61,404 bases of DNA from RGIG995 sp045543655 (GTDB taxonomy: Bacteria > Bacillota > Clostridia > Oscillospirales > UBA644), in NCBI GenBank assembly GCA_045543655.1, contig JAZPXN010000032.1, positions 1 to 61,404 on the forward strand, written 5' to 3'. The notes beneath the pieces were generated by a model, which did not search any database, had not been told where the DNA came from, and saw only the letters and a program-made list of their open reading frames with translations. Shown here in pieces: positions 24,686 to 33,995 of this stretch; within the stretch, counting starts at the first letter, position 1, and each line of letters begins with the position of its first letter. The position numbers and the translations under genes were made by a program.

Positions 24686-27142
24686 TTAAAGATAAATTTC
24701 CAGCGCTTTGCCGGAATAGGCCACCTCTTGCTCGGAGCCGGAGGAGGTGCGGAGCTTTAAGATGCGCTCTTCGGTCATGCCCGAAAAGCCCTTCCCCCGG
24801 CGGTCGGAAATCGTAAGAGTACGCTTGGCGTCGTTCCAATGCAGGTCGTATTCCAGATATTCGCCCTTTTCGTAGGCGTAGCCGTCGCCGGCGTCCTCGT
24901 AGACCGTAAACGAGCCGTCGGCCCCTTCGAAGATCCGGATCTCATAGGGGTCGCTCTCCCGCTCGCAGGCATATTGCTTCACGCCGGTCATGGGGACGAT
25001 ACTGCCCGCCCGGACGAACAGGGGGATCTTTTCCAGGGGAGCGTCGGCGGTGACCGTCTGCCCGCCCTCCAAGAAGGCTCCCGTCCACCAATCGTACCAG
25101 CCCGCACAGGCGGGGAGATAGACCTCCCGGGTCTTGGGGTGATTTTCGACAGGCTCGCCGCCGCCCTCGTAATACATGGGCTCCAGCACCGGACAGACCA
25201 AAAGAGCGGGGCCGAACATGAATTCGTCCTCCACGCCGCAGGCCTTTTTATCCGCCATAAAATCGAAGGCCAACATCCGCATCAGGGTAGAAGAGCGGGA
25301 AGTAATCTGCCAGGCCAGGGAATAGATATAGGGCAGAAGGCAGTAGCGCAATTCAATGAATTTCTTAATGGTATCGTAAAACACGCTTCCTTCATCCCCG
25401 AAATTCCAGATCTCCCGGGGCGTATCGGTGCCGTGGGAGCGGAACATGGGCACGAAGGCGGCAAACTGGAGCCAGCGGGTATACAGCTCGTACCAGCCGA
25501 AATCCCCTTCCTTTTCGCAATCCAGATATTGCCAGATAAAGATCCCGTGGCCTTCCCCGTCCCGTTTGGTCTGATACCAGCCGCCGATATCCACGCTCCA
25601 GTAGGGCAGGCCGGAAACGCAATAATGCACTCCCTCCATGACCTGCCGGCGCAGATCCTGCCAGGTGGCGAAAATATCCCCCGACCAGACGACGGTGGAA
25701 TAGCGCTGCTGCCCCGCATAGCCGGAGCGGGTCAGGTTGACCACCCGCTTTTCCTCGGTGGTCTTCCGCTGATTTTCATAAATATTCCGGCTGTTGGCCA
25801 AAGCGAAAAGATTGATCTTGCGGGAGTCCATATTTTTCGTGGCAAGCTCGTATTCCCGGCGCTTCAGCTCGTCGTAGGTTACCTGCTCGCCCACCTGCAC
25901 GGCCTCGTAGGGCTCGGTGCAATCGCACCACCAGGCGTCCACGCCATAGCGGAACAGCCCCCGGTTCAGCTGCCCCCAGAAGGTCTCCCCTGCCGCCGGA
26001 TCAAAGGCGTTGTAGACGGCGCCGTCGGGTAGAAGCTGATTTTTCTCCCACAGCTCCTTCTGGTTCTCCCCCCGCTTGGAATTGGGCCAGGAGGAGATCA
26101 TGAAATGAACGTTCATGCCGTGAATATCGTCCAGCATCTTTTGGGGATCGGGGTACCGCTCGGGGTCGAATTTCTTCTCGCTCCACACGGGACGGGGCCA
26201 GTATTGCCAGTCCTGCACGATCTGATCGAGAGGCACCTTCCGCCGGCGGTATTCCCGGACGACGCCCACGATCTCCTCCTGGGTCTTATATTCGGCCTTG
26301 CATTGGGTATAGCCGAAGAGCCACTTGGGCATCATGGGGGCTTGGCCAGTCAGGAAACGATAGCCGTCCACGAAGCCGTCCAGGGTGCCGGAGGAGATGA
26401 AATAATAATCGATCATGGGTGCGGAGTCGATATAAAAAATATTGCCGTGATAGCCGCCGCAGACGAATTCCGCATAGGAACCCGTATCCACGAAAACGCC
26501 GTAGCCACGGTCGGACACGAAGCAGGGCACGGGGGCCTTGAAATTATGCTGAATAAGATATTGGGGGAAGCGGCGCCGGTCGATGCCGCCGTGATCGTTC
26601 TGTCCAAGGCCGTAGATCCGCTCGTCCGCCTCGAAATTGAAGGCGATCCGCCCGCAGCAGGCGGGGACCCGCAGAGGCTCCTCCCGAAGCATGGAACCGG
26701 GAGTACCGGGGAAGGCGGGAGAACCGGGCACGTGCACCTTCGGCGGTTCCGGAAGGGATTCCGCCCCGATGCCGGCATAATTCGGCGAGGCCTGAGGAAT
26801 CGTCGCCTCCTTCGGCGCAATCTCAAAGCCCGTATACGGCTGACCGCAAAGGTATTTTCCGTCCAGATCATATCTGGTCTCCATGTTTTTCTTGCGGACC
26901 GTCACCCGGACCCGGCCGGCGGAAAAGATCACGTGGGAATGAGTCTCTTCGGCGGTGAAAGGGGCGGGAGCAGGCTCCGCAGGAAGAATTCCGGTGACCG
27001 ACGGCTCGAAATCCCGCCCGCTGACCGTCATGGAAAGGCGGACGATATCGTCGCGGCAGGCCATCAGCCGCAGCTTTTCTCCGGAATTGGTATAAAGGAT
27101 CACGGAATCCTTCCGGATTTCCGTTTTTACAACGTGCATCAT
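24686..27142 (-). CDS. Glycoside hydrolase family 31, alpha-xylosidase/alpha-glucosidase-like
   Basis: An 818-residue enzyme with the full GH31 architecture: N-terminal beta-sandwich (to about residue 240, including IYGLGQNDHGG and YGVFVDTGSYAEF), catalytic barrel with VPLDQIVQDWQYW, the nucleophile Asp in DAWWCDCTEPY and the acid/base Asp in VVWSGDIFATWQDL, PYWSVDIGGW, and C-terminal beta domains from about residue 660 (FMFGPALLVCPVLEP). It hydrolyses alpha-xylosides or alpha-glucosides; the QDWQYW and WWCDCTEP variants fit the xylosidase-like group better but do not settle it. No signal peptide. Start ATG at 27142 has GGGAGGG 8 bases upstream. Confidence 0.87.
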   Translation of the reverse strand: MMHVVKTEIRKDSVILYTNSGEKLRLMACRDDIVRLSMTVSGRDFEPSVTGILPAEPAPAPFTAEETHSHVIFSAGRVRVTVRKKNMETRYDLDGKYLCGQPYTGFEIAPKEATIPQASPNYAGIGAESLPEPPKVHVPGSPAFPGTPGSMLREEPLRVPACCGRIAFNFEADERIYGLGQNDHGGIDRRRFPQYLIQHNFKAPVPCFVSDRGYGVFVDTGSYAEFVCGGYHGNIFYIDSAPMIDYYFISSGTLDGFVDGYRFLTGQAPMMPKWLFGYTQCKAEYKTQEEIVGVVREYRRRKVPLDQIVQDWQYWPRPVWSEKKFDPERYPDPQKMLDDIHGMNVHFMISSWPNSKRGENQKELWEKNQLLPDGAVYNAFDPAAGETFWGQLNRGLFRYGVDAWWCDCTEPYEAVQVGEQVTYDELKRREYELATKNMDSRKINLFALANSRNIYENQRKTTEEKRVVNLTRSGYAGQQRYSTVVWSGDIFATWQDLRRQVMEGVHYCVSGLPYWSVDIGGWYQTKRDGEGHGIFIWQYLDCEKEGDFGWYELYTRWLQFAAFVPMFRSHGTDTPREIWNFGDEGSVFYDTIKKFIELRYCLLPYIYSLAWQITSRSSTLMRMLAFDFMADKKACGVEDEFMFGPALLVCPVLEPMYYEGGGEPVENHPKTREVYLPACAGWYDWWTGAFLEGGQTVTADAPLEKIPLFVRAGSIVPMTGVKQYACERESDPYEIRIFEGADGSFTVYEDAGDGYAYEKGEYLEYDLHWNDAKRTLTISDRRGKGFSGMTEERILKLRTSSGSEQEVAYSGKALEIYL

Positions 27143-27164
27143 GAAGGCGTCCCTCCCGAAAAAA

Positions 27165-27968
27165 TCAGTCTACGGTAACCTCACCGACGATGCCCTTGAA
27201 CAGGCCGCCCAGCACGTAACTGGGCTTGCCGTCAAAGTCAATAAAGGAGCTGTTGTGCCAATGGCCGGAGCAGAAGCCCACGAACAGAGGCTCCTCCGAA
27301 AGATAACGGGTCACTTCCGCGGAAAGCTCGAAAAGCTCCGGCGTAGCCCCGGGGATATTAGCGTGATGGGCAAACCACGCGGCGTCCTTCAGATCGGGAT
27401 GCACCGGCACGTGGGTGAAGAGCAAAATCGGATACCCCTTGGCGACCTCAGCCTTCAGACGCTCGAACTGCTCCGGCGTCCAGACGTAATAGCCGTTATC
27501 GGCGGCGACGATATTCACGCCTCCCACGATGCGGCTTTCGAAGAAGATATTCCCCCGGAAGTGGGATTGAACGTACTCGGAAGTGTTGGCCTTCAGCTCA
27601 TAGGAATCGATGCCCGGCTTGGGAGTGAATTCGTGATTCCCGGCGCAGAAAAGATAATCCTTCCCTGCAAGCACTTCCCGGATTGCATCGTAGGTAGCGA
27701 AGGTGTTGAAATCCGCAATATCCCCCGTAAAAACGGTACAATCGAAGTTCTCAGCGTATTCCACGGCCTCCTGCAGAAAGCCGATGGGATCCCGGGCGGG
27801 GCAGCAACCTTCGTCAAAAAAGACCTTGCGCGCCCGGGCAGAATATTCGATCATATTCTCGTTCCGCCCGTCGGCCTGGGCCACGTGAGCGTCGGTAAGA
27901 TGAAGGATGCGGACCGGCTTTTCCAGTCCGATATGGAATTGAATGGGACGGGGAGTCAAATGATTCAT
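27165..27968 (-). CDS. Metallophosphoesterase family protein
   Basis: A 267-residue calcineurin-like enzyme with all metal motifs: ILHLTDAHVAQ (DxH), TVFTGDIADFNT (GD), LFCAGNHEFTP (GNHE), LLFTHVPVHP and GFCSGHWHNSS (GHxH). The two-metal site is therefore complete. No signal peptide. It is the second gene of the AraC-led unit, 22 bases ahead of GH31 on the same strand. Substrate unknown; a phosphorylated sugar or phosphodiester is plausible. Confidence 0.82.
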   Translation of the reverse strand: MNHLTPRPIQFHIGLEKPVRILHLTDAHVAQADGRNENMIEYSARARKVFFDEGCCPARDPIGFLQEAVEYAENFDCTVFTGDIADFNTFATYDAIREVLAGKDYLFCAGNHEFTPKPGIDSYELKANTSEYVQSHFRGNIFFESRIVGGVNIVAADNGYYVWTPEQFERLKAEVAKGYPILLFTHVPVHPDLKDAAWFAHHANIPGATPELFELSAEVTRYLSEEPLFVGFCSGHWHNSSFIDFDGKPSYVLGGLFKGIVGEVTVD

Positions 27969-28025
27969 AGCAGAAACCTCTCTCTAAACTTTATTTCATA
28001 TCCGAAAAATCTTCGGTGCAAGGAG

Positions 28026-28919
28026 TTATTCGTTTTCGTCGATCCTGCGGTAGCCGATACGCTGACGGTAAAGGAACAGACCGTCTCTTCCGCTATCGCC
28101 CATAGAGTCCAGATGAAGACTGATGCGATCCCCCGTACGGACGGTGCAGGTGCCGGTGAGGAAAACCGCCTCGGGACTGTCCAATACCGCAGGGCCTTCG
28201 GCAGGAGACAAGGGAGTATCGTTGTGATACAATTGCACCGCAGATTCGTTGCCTTGAGCGTATATCACCTTCGAAACCCGACCAACGGAGAAAAACACGT
28301 CCACCGTTCCGCCGTGGGGACAGAGAAACGAGCGCACCGCCCGTAACCCCTTTGCGGGATGCATCCCATAGCCGTCGTTCCGGTTACGGCAATACCAATA
28401 AGGATCCGAAGCGCTGGCCGTCTCAAAGGGAGCGCAGAAATAGGATCCGTTCCACTCCATCCGATCGTATTTTCCGGTCTGCGCATCGTAATAGGCAAAT
28501 TCCCACAAGCCGTCGGGCGTGGGGTTGTCTCCCCTTCCCCAGAGTTCGTCGGAGTAGCGGTATTCATAGGTTTTGACGTATTGCTCCTTCAGCACACCGC
28601 CCTGGAGATACCGGGAAGGAGTGATGCCGAATTGAGCCTGAAAGGCCCGGCTGAACCCGTCAGGGGAATCAAAGGACAAAGACCGGGCAACGCCCTCGAT
28701 GGATCCGCCCTCCCGCAGATCCCCCTTGGCCGCCATCATCCGCAATTGCCGCAGATACGAAGCCAGAGATTCGCCGAAATAGGCCTTGAACAGCCGGTTG
28801 CAATACCATGGTGAATAGCCCACGGAAGCGGCAATCTCCTTCACGCCGATCTTCTCCCGCAGGTGTTGCTCCATATAATCCAAAATCTGCTGTAAGTCAA
28901 AGATATAATTCCAATCCAT
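28026..28919 (-). CDS. AraC-family transcriptional regulator with N-terminal HTH
   Basis: A 297-residue regulator. Unlike most relatives the paired HTH is N-terminal (residues 1 to about 105): ILDYMEQHLREKIGVKEIAASVGYSPWYCNRLFKAYFGESLASYLRQLR and then RSLSFDSPDGFSRAFQAQFGITPSRYL. The C-terminal ~190 residues are beta-rich (EYRYSDELWGRGDNPTPDGLWEFAYYD..., GGTVDVFFSVGR, VRTGDRISLHLDSMG), probably an effector-binding domain. It heads the operon containing GH31 and the solute-binding protein and is likely its local activator. ATG at 28919 follows an AAAGAGG ribosome site. Confidence 0.85.
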   Translation of the reverse strand: MDWNYIFDLQQILDYMEQHLREKIGVKEIAASVGYSPWYCNRLFKAYFGESLASYLRQLRMMAAKGDLREGGSIEGVARSLSFDSPDGFSRAFQAQFGITPSRYLQGGVLKEQYVKTYEYRYSDELWGRGDNPTPDGLWEFAYYDAQTGKYDRMEWNGSYFCAPFETASASDPYWYCRNRNDGYGMHPAKGLRAVRSFLCPHGGTVDVFFSVGRVSKVIYAQGNESAVQLYHNDTPLSPAEGPAVLDSPEAVFLTGTCTVRTGDRISLHLDSMGDSGRDGLFLYRQRIGYRRIDENE

Positions 28920-28937
28920 AACGATACCTCTTTTTTC

Positions 28938-28966
28938 ATTATATCATATCATCAAAAAAATTTCAA
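28938..28966 (-). promoter_or_regulatory. Promoter of the AraC-GH31-SBP operon
   Basis: Minus-strand TTGAAA (28966-28961), 17-base spacer, TATAAT (28943-28938). Confidence 0.75.
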
Positions 28967-29020
28967 GATAAAAAAATAATTCCGCACAAAAAGTCGGAAG
29001 ACAATTTTGCGCTCCTCCGG

Positions 29021-29049
29021 TTGACAAACAGGTCGGATTGTTGTATAAT
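29021..29049 (+). promoter_or_regulatory. Promoter of the MBL hydrolase-acetyltransferase operon
   Basis: TTGACA (29021-29026), 17-base spacer, TATAAT (29044-29049), 33 bases before the start codon. Confidence 0.85.
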
Positions 29050-29082
29050 AGAAGCATAATGAATCCGTAAAGGAGCATTGCT

Positions 29083-29877
29083 ATGAAGCTGCTGTTTTTG
29101 GGAACCGGGGCCGCAGGTAGCATCAAGAGAACCGAGGACGAGATCACGGGCGATATCCGCCGCTGCGCCGCCATGATGATCGACGGGACGGTCCTCATCG
29201 ACATCTCCCGCCAGGCCTACGACTTCGCGGTGAAGCTGGGGGTAGATCTCTCCGCCGTCACCGATATATTTCTCTCTCACGCCCACGGGGATCATTTCAA
29301 CCGGGAAGCGCTGATGAAATACGCCGAAGGGGCAAAGGAAAAGATCCGCTTCTGGTGCCACAAGGGTGCCCTGGAGCATCTGAACTTCACCGAAGAAGAA
29401 CTGGAAAAGATCGATCTTCGTCCCGTGGAGATCTGCGATACCTGGCAGACCGCCGGCTATACCGTCACCGCCCTGCCCGCAAATCACCTGGTAGGCAGCT
29501 TTACCACCGCGGAAAAGCCCCTGCACTACGTCGTGGAAAAGGACGGCAAAAAGATTTATTACGGTTGCGACGGCGGCTGGTACACCGCCATCGAATGGGA
29601 ATATCTGCGGGCCAATCAGGTGGTCTTCGACGGGGTGATCCTGGACGCTACCGTCGGCGAGGACGCCGGAAATTTCCGCATCGCCACCCATAACAATCTG
29701 GCCATGATCGAGCTGCTGACCCTCTCCCTGAAGCAGAACGGAATGCTGACCGAAAACGCCAAGCTGATCGCCACCCACTTCGCCAATTCCTGCTACGACA
29801 AGAGCCGCACCAAGGAAGAGGTCTTCACCCCTATGGGCATCATCCCCGCCCACGACGGCATGGAGCTGGAGATCTGA
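29083..29877 (+). CDS. MBL-fold metallo-hydrolase (RNase Z/phosphodiesterase-like)
   Basis: A 264-residue metallo-beta-lactamase-fold protein. LLFLGTGAAGSI at the start and FLSHAHGDHFN (HxHxDH) supply the metal site; LPANHLVG, FDGVILDATVGED (Asp ligand region) and LIATHFANSC (last His) follow. The short GTGAA start and single-domain length fit the branch that includes RNase Z, PhnP and related phosphodiesterases. It lacks the flexible arm of RNase Z. Cytoplasmic. It is co-transcribed with an acetyltransferase gene three bases later. Confidence 0.82.
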   Translation: MKLLFLGTGAAGSIKRTEDEITGDIRRCAAMMIDGTVLIDISRQAYDFAVKLGVDLSAVTDIFLSHAHGDHFNREALMKYAEGAKEKIRFWCHKGALEHLNFTEEELEKIDLRPVEICDTWQTAGYTVTALPANHLVGSFTTAEKPLHYVVEKDGKKIYYGCDGGWYTAIEWEYLRANQVVFDGVILDATVGEDAGNFRIATHNNLAMIELLTLSLKQNGMLTENAKLIATHFANSCYDKSRTKEEVFTPMGIIPAHDGMELEI

Positions 29878-29880
29878 CCT

Positions 29881-30495
29881 ATGAGCGACGCAAAGAAAAA
29901 AATGCAATCCGGGGATCTGTACGTCTGCGCCGACGAAAGCCTGCTGAAGGAGCAGACGGCCGGCCTGGAGCTGCTATACGATTATAACCACACCCGTCCT
30001 TCGGAGTACGAAAAACGGAAGACGTTGTTGCACGAAATGTTCGCCGAGATCGGCGAGGGGTGCTATATCGAGCCGCCCTTCCACGCCAACTGGGGCGGAA
30101 GACACGTCCATTTCGGAAAAAACGTCTATTGCAATTTCAACCTGACCCTGGTGGACGACACCCATATTTACGTGGGGGATTCCACCATGTTCGGCCCAAA
30201 CGTCACTGTTGCCACGGCGGGGCATCCCATCCTGCCGGAGTTGCGGGAGCAGGTCTATCAGTATAATATTCCGGTGCATATCGGCAAAAATTGCTGGATC
30301 GGCGCCGGCGCCATCCTTGTCCCCGGCGTGACCGTCGGCGACAACACCGTCATCGGTGCGGGAAGCGTGGTCACCAGGGATATCCCCGCCAACGTGGTAG
30401 CCGTCGGCAATCCCTGCCGGGTCCTGCGCCCCATCTCCGACCACGACCGGGAATATTACTTCAAGGACCGGAAGATCGACCCCGATATTCTCTGA
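29881..30495 (+). CDS. Maltose/galactoside O-acetyltransferase-like hexapeptide protein
   Basis: A 204-residue LbH (left-handed beta-helix) enzyme: N-terminal helical maltose-acetyltransferase domain (MQSGDLYVCADESLLKEQ...YNHTRPSEYEKRKTLLHEMF), then IEPPFHANWGGRHVHFGKNVYCNFNLTLVDDTHIYVGD and hexapeptide turns GKNCWIGAGAILVPGVTVGDNTVIGAGSVV. The catalytic His lies in ATAGHP. It acetylates a sugar hydroxyl with acetyl-CoA in the cytoplasm. Starts 3 bases after the MBL gene and ends at a strong hairpin. Confidence 0.88.
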   Translation: MSDAKKKMQSGDLYVCADESLLKEQTAGLELLYDYNHTRPSEYEKRKTLLHEMFAEIGEGCYIEPPFHANWGGRHVHFGKNVYCNFNLTLVDDTHIYVGDSTMFGPNVTVATAGHPILPELREQVYQYNIPVHIGKNCWIGAGAILVPGVTVGDNTVIGAGSVVTRDIPANVVAVGNPCRVLRPISDHDREYYFKDRKIDPDIL

Positions 30496-30502
30496 AAATA
30501 CG

Positions 30503-30545
30503 AAAAAAAGCGAGCCGATGCAAAATGCATCGGCTCTTTTTCATA
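30503..30545. terminator. Bidirectional terminator between acetyltransferase and amidohydrolase units
   Basis: AGCCGATGCA and TGCATCGGCT with a 3-base loop, TTTTT on the plus side and a long A run (T run for minus transcripts) on the other side. It ends both the MBL operon and the long minus-strand valine-type operon. Confidence 0.85.
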
Positions 30546-30645
30546 CAATATCCGTTTTAAACCGTTCGAATTGCGAAAAAGGATTGGCATTACGGAATTT
30601 TTCGAGCATCTTCCCTTTCAATTCGGGGGAAGATTCCACTCTGTT

Positions 30646-31482
30646 TTAAACCGTTACGGTTTGAAGAATTGCATCGGATAGATCGTAGACCTTCATGGCG
30701 TTTTGGTAGAAGATCTGCTCCCGCTCAGCGTCGGTGAGGTTGAGAGCGAGGAAGTGTTCGATCTCCTCCACGGGGGACCACATGGGGTAATCGGTGCCGT
30801 AGAGCACCCGATGGGCGCCGTATTTACGAACCAGATCCACGGCGATCTCGGGGTGCTTCATAAAGGGCAGAGAGGAGGAGCAATCCACGTAGAGATTGGG
30901 ATACTTTGCCATTTTTTCGGTGGCCTCCTCCCAGATGGACCAGCCGCCGAAATGAGCGCCGACGACGGTGAGCTCCGGAAATTGCTCCAGCACCGGAACC
31001 AGCCGGTTGGGGTTGGAGAAATCGTAGCGGTAATCCCCCGTATGCATCAGCACCGGAAGGCCTTCCCGTTCACAGCAGGCGTACATGACCATAAACCCGG
31101 GGTGATCCAACGGACGGGCCTGAATATCGGGATGGATCTTGATCCCCTTCAGCCCCAATTCCTTTAAATGCAGAATCTCCCCTTCGATATCCTCGCATTC
31201 GGGGTGCATGGTGCCAAGACCGGTGAGATTCCCGGCATCGGCCACGGAGGCGGCGATGAATTCATTGATGGAGCGCACCTGCTTCGGCGTGGTGGCCACC
31301 GACTGCACAATAAAATGATCGGTGCCGGCTTTGGCTCCCACCTCCAGCAATTCAGACACCGTCCCCTGGGGGCAGCGGGCCTTGGTTCCGTAAAAGGCGT
31401 CGGTGCCGGCCACCGCCCGGGCGGCGATCTTTTCGGGATAGATATGACAGTGGGCGTCGATAACGAAGGTATGATTGACCAT
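30646..31482 (-). CDS. Amidohydrolase-family (COG2159-like) metal-dependent hydrolase
   Basis: A 278-residue TIM-barrel hydrolase: FVIDAHCHIYPEKIA (HxH), GLKGIKIHPDIQARP (His/Lys region), LPVLMHTGDYRY (His), VVGAHFGGWSIWEEA and VLYGTDYPMWSPVEE (final Asp). This is the ACMSD/amidohydrolase-2 type, whose members are hydrolases or non-oxidative decarboxylases of small acids. It starts 3 bases after the preceding synthetase stop codon on the same strand, so it is the last gene of the long branched-chain operon. A role as decarboxylase or hydrolase for an acyl or keto-acid intermediate is only a guess. Confidence 0.82.
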   Translation of the reverse strand: MVNHTFVIDAHCHIYPEKIAARAVAGTDAFYGTKARCPQGTVSELLEVGAKAGTDHFIVQSVATTPKQVRSINEFIAASVADAGNLTGLGTMHPECEDIEGEILHLKELGLKGIKIHPDIQARPLDHPGFMVMYACCEREGLPVLMHTGDYRYDFSNPNRLVPVLEQFPELTVVGAHFGGWSIWEEATEKMAKYPNLYVDCSSSLPFMKHPEIAVDLVRKYGAHRVLYGTDYPMWSPVEEIEHFLALNLTDAEREQIFYQNAMKVYDLSDAILQTVTV

Positions 31483-31485
31483 GGC

Positions 31486-33993
31486 TCAGTCCTTCTTTAA
31501 GCCCAGCTTTTCCACCGCATCTTCCCGCATTTTGTATTTCAGGATCTTCCCGGCGGCGTTCATGGGGAAGGCGTCCACGAAATCCACGTAACGGGGAACC
31601 TTGTGGCGGGCCATATTCGCGTTGATATAAGCCTTCATCTCGTCGGCGGTCATGGTCTGACCTTCCTTCAGGATGATGCAGGCCATGATCTCTTCCCCGT
31701 ACTGCTTGTCGGGAACGCCGATCACCTGAACGTCCCGGACCTTGGGGTGGGTATAAATGAATTCTTCGATCTCTTTGGGATAGATGTTTTCCCCGCCGCG
31801 AATGATCATATCCTTCAAGCGGCCGGTGATGTTATAATTCCCTTCGGGAGTGCGGCAGGCCAGGTCTCCGGTATGAAGCCAGCCGTCGGCGTCAATGGCG
31901 GCGGCAGTAGCCTTGGGCATCTTATAATATCCCTTCATGATATTATAGCCCCGGGCAACGAATTCGCCGTTAACTCCGTCGGGACAATCCTCCCCGGTCT
32001 CGGGATCGACGATCTTGCATTCCACGTTGGCGAAGGCCGAACCGACGGTCTCGGTGCGAACCTGAAGAGAATCGTAATAGCTGGACATGGTACATCCGGG
32101 AGAAGCCTCGGTCTGTCCGTACACCGAAACGATCTCCTTCATGTTCATATTGTCGGGCTGGGTGGCCTGCTTCATCAGGTCGGCAGGACAGTTTGCCCCG
32201 GCCATAATCCCGATTCGCATATAAGAAAAATCGGTCTTCTTGAAATCCTCGTGCTGCATCATAGCGATGAACATGGTAGGAACGCCGTTGAAGGCGGTGA
32301 TATGCTCGTTATGAACGCAGGCGAGGGCCGGCTTGGGGGAGAAATAGGGCAACGGATACATGGTGGTGCCGTGAGTCATGGAAGCGGTCATGGACAGGAC
32401 CATACCGAAGCAATGGAACATCGGAACCTGGATCATCATCCGGTCAGCGGTGGAAAGATCCATATGATCCCCAATATATTTCCCGTTATTGACCACGTTA
32501 TAGTGGGTCAGCATGACGCCCTTGGGAAATCCGGTGGTGCCGGAGGTGTACTGCATATTGCAGACGTCGTCCTTATCGACCAAGGAGGCCATGCGCCAGA
32601 CCTCCTCCACGGGAACCTGGTGCGCGCGGGCGATGGCGTCCTCCCAGGTCATGCAACCCTTTTGCCGGAAGCCAACGGTGACGACGTTGCGCAGGAAGGG
32701 AAGGCGATGGGCGTGGAGCGCTTCCCCTGCCTTCATAGACTCCAATTCCGGGCAAAGCTGGGCAATGATCTGACCGTAATGGTTGTCCTTGCCCCCCTCG
32801 GTGAGGATCAGCGTATGGGTATCGGACTGCCGCAGGAGGTATTCCACCTCGGCAATCTTATAAGCGGTGTTAACGGTGACGAGAACGGCGCCGATCTTGA
32901 CGGTGGCCCAGAAGGCGATATACCACTGGGGCACGTTGGAGCACCAGACCGCCACGTGATGGCCGGCCTTGACCCCCATGGAGATCAGAGAACGGGCAAA
33001 GGTATCCACATCGTCCCGGAATTCGCTGTAGGTGCGGGTATAATCCAGGGTCGTATATTTGAAGGCGTACTGATCGGGGAATTCTTCCACCATCCGATCC
33101 AAGACCTGGGAGAAGGTCAGATCGATAAGCAGATCCTTCTTCCAGATAAACTTCCCGGTTCTGGCCCGGTTGTAATACAAGGTCTTCTCGTTGCGGGAGG
33201 TATCGTTATACTGCTTCATGTAGTTGACGAACTGGGTAAAGATGATCTCCATATCGTCCAACTCTTCCAACCATTTGGGATCCCAGACCAGAGAGATAAA
33301 GCCGTCGTAGTTTACCGACCGGAGGGCCAGCATCATCTCGGCGACGGGCAATTCCCCTTCTCCCGCAAGGCGATATTCCACGCCGTCTTCGGTCTTGACC
33401 CCATCACTGAACTGAACGTGCTTCAGATAGGCGCCCAGATTCTGAATGATCTCTTCGGGGGATTCCCCGCCGTCAAAATAGGCGGCGGAAAGATTCCACA
33501 GCGCGGCCAGATTGTCGCAGGCGAACCGGTTGAGCATCTCCCGCAAAACCGAGGTTTTTGCAAAGATTCCGGAGGTTTCCAGCAGCAGCGTGACCCCCTT
33601 TTCCTCTGCCTCGGGCAAAACTCTGGCAATGCGGCCGGCGATCCCTTCCAGAGCCGATTCGTCGGCAGAAAGGGCCTTCAGACGAATGGCGGGGATATGG
33701 AGATTTCCGGCGATGACAAGGCAACGGCGGATCTCGTCAAGGGTAGCCTCTTCGGCAGCGGCGTCGGAAAGATCGCAGAGGGTATCAATGCAAGGGATCT
33801 GCAATTTTTTCTCATACAACCGTCGCAGCGTCGCGGCGGCGGCGTAATCGTGAAAGGCTCCGTCCCGATCGGTGAAGAGGCGGTTGTTAATATTATGCAA
33901 TTCAATGCCGGAAAAGGACAAATCCACGGCGATATCGCAGAATTCTTCAAAGGTATTCTCGTGCCATCCACGGGTAGAAAACGAAAGCTTCAT
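31486..33993 (-). CDS. Fusion: xylose-isomerase-like TIM barrel + AMP-forming acyl-CoA synthetase
   Basis: An uninterrupted 835-residue protein made of two enzymes. Residues 1 to about 265 are a sugar-phosphate isomerase/epimerase-type TIM barrel (MKLSFSTRGWHENTFEEF, SGIELHNINN, IPAIRLKAL, VTLLLETSGIF, ALWNLSAAYFDGGE, LKHVQFSDG). From about 270 an ANL-family synthetase follows: DDVCNMQYTSGTTGFPKGVMLTH (P-loop), GVPTMFIAMMQHEDF, VSVYGQTEASPG, GWLHTGDLA, GRLKDMIIRGGENIYPKEIEE and NAAGKILKYKMRE with the catalytic Lys. The synthetase half resembles FadD-type fatty acyl-CoA ligases. It starts 2 bases after the isopropylmalate-synthase-like stop, with its ribosome site inside that gene. The fusion is not common in my experience and implies that the barrel acts on, or channels, an acyl substrate. 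Confidence 0.85.
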   Translation of the reverse strand: MKLSFSTRGWHENTFEEFCDIAVDLSFSGIELHNINNRLFTDRDGAFHDYAAAATLRRLYEKKLQIPCIDTLCDLSDAAAEEATLDEIRRCLVIAGNLHIPAIRLKALSADESALEGIAGRIARVLPEAEEKGVTLLLETSGIFAKTSVLREMLNRFACDNLAALWNLSAAYFDGGESPEEIIQNLGAYLKHVQFSDGVKTEDGVEYRLAGEGELPVAEMMLALRSVNYDGFISLVWDPKWLEELDDMEIIFTQFVNYMKQYNDTSRNEKTLYYNRARTGKFIWKKDLLIDLTFSQVLDRMVEEFPDQYAFKYTTLDYTRTYSEFRDDVDTFARSLISMGVKAGHHVAVWCSNVPQWYIAFWATVKIGAVLVTVNTAYKIAEVEYLLRQSDTHTLILTEGGKDNHYGQIIAQLCPELESMKAGEALHAHRLPFLRNVVTVGFRQKGCMTWEDAIARAHQVPVEEVWRMASLVDKDDVCNMQYTSGTTGFPKGVMLTHYNVVNNGKYIGDHMDLSTADRMMIQVPMFHCFGMVLSMTASMTHGTTMYPLPYFSPKPALACVHNEHITAFNGVPTMFIAMMQHEDFKKTDFSYMRIGIMAGANCPADLMKQATQPDNMNMKEIVSVYGQTEASPGCTMSSYYDSLQVRTETVGSAFANVECKIVDPETGEDCPDGVNGEFVARGYNIMKGYYKMPKATAAAIDADGWLHTGDLACRTPEGNYNITGRLKDMIIRGGENIYPKEIEEFIYTHPKVRDVQVIGVPDKQYGEEIMACIILKEGQTMTADEMKAYINANMARHKVPRYVDFVDAFPMNAAGKILKYKMREDAVEKLGLKKD

Positions 33994-33995
33994 CT

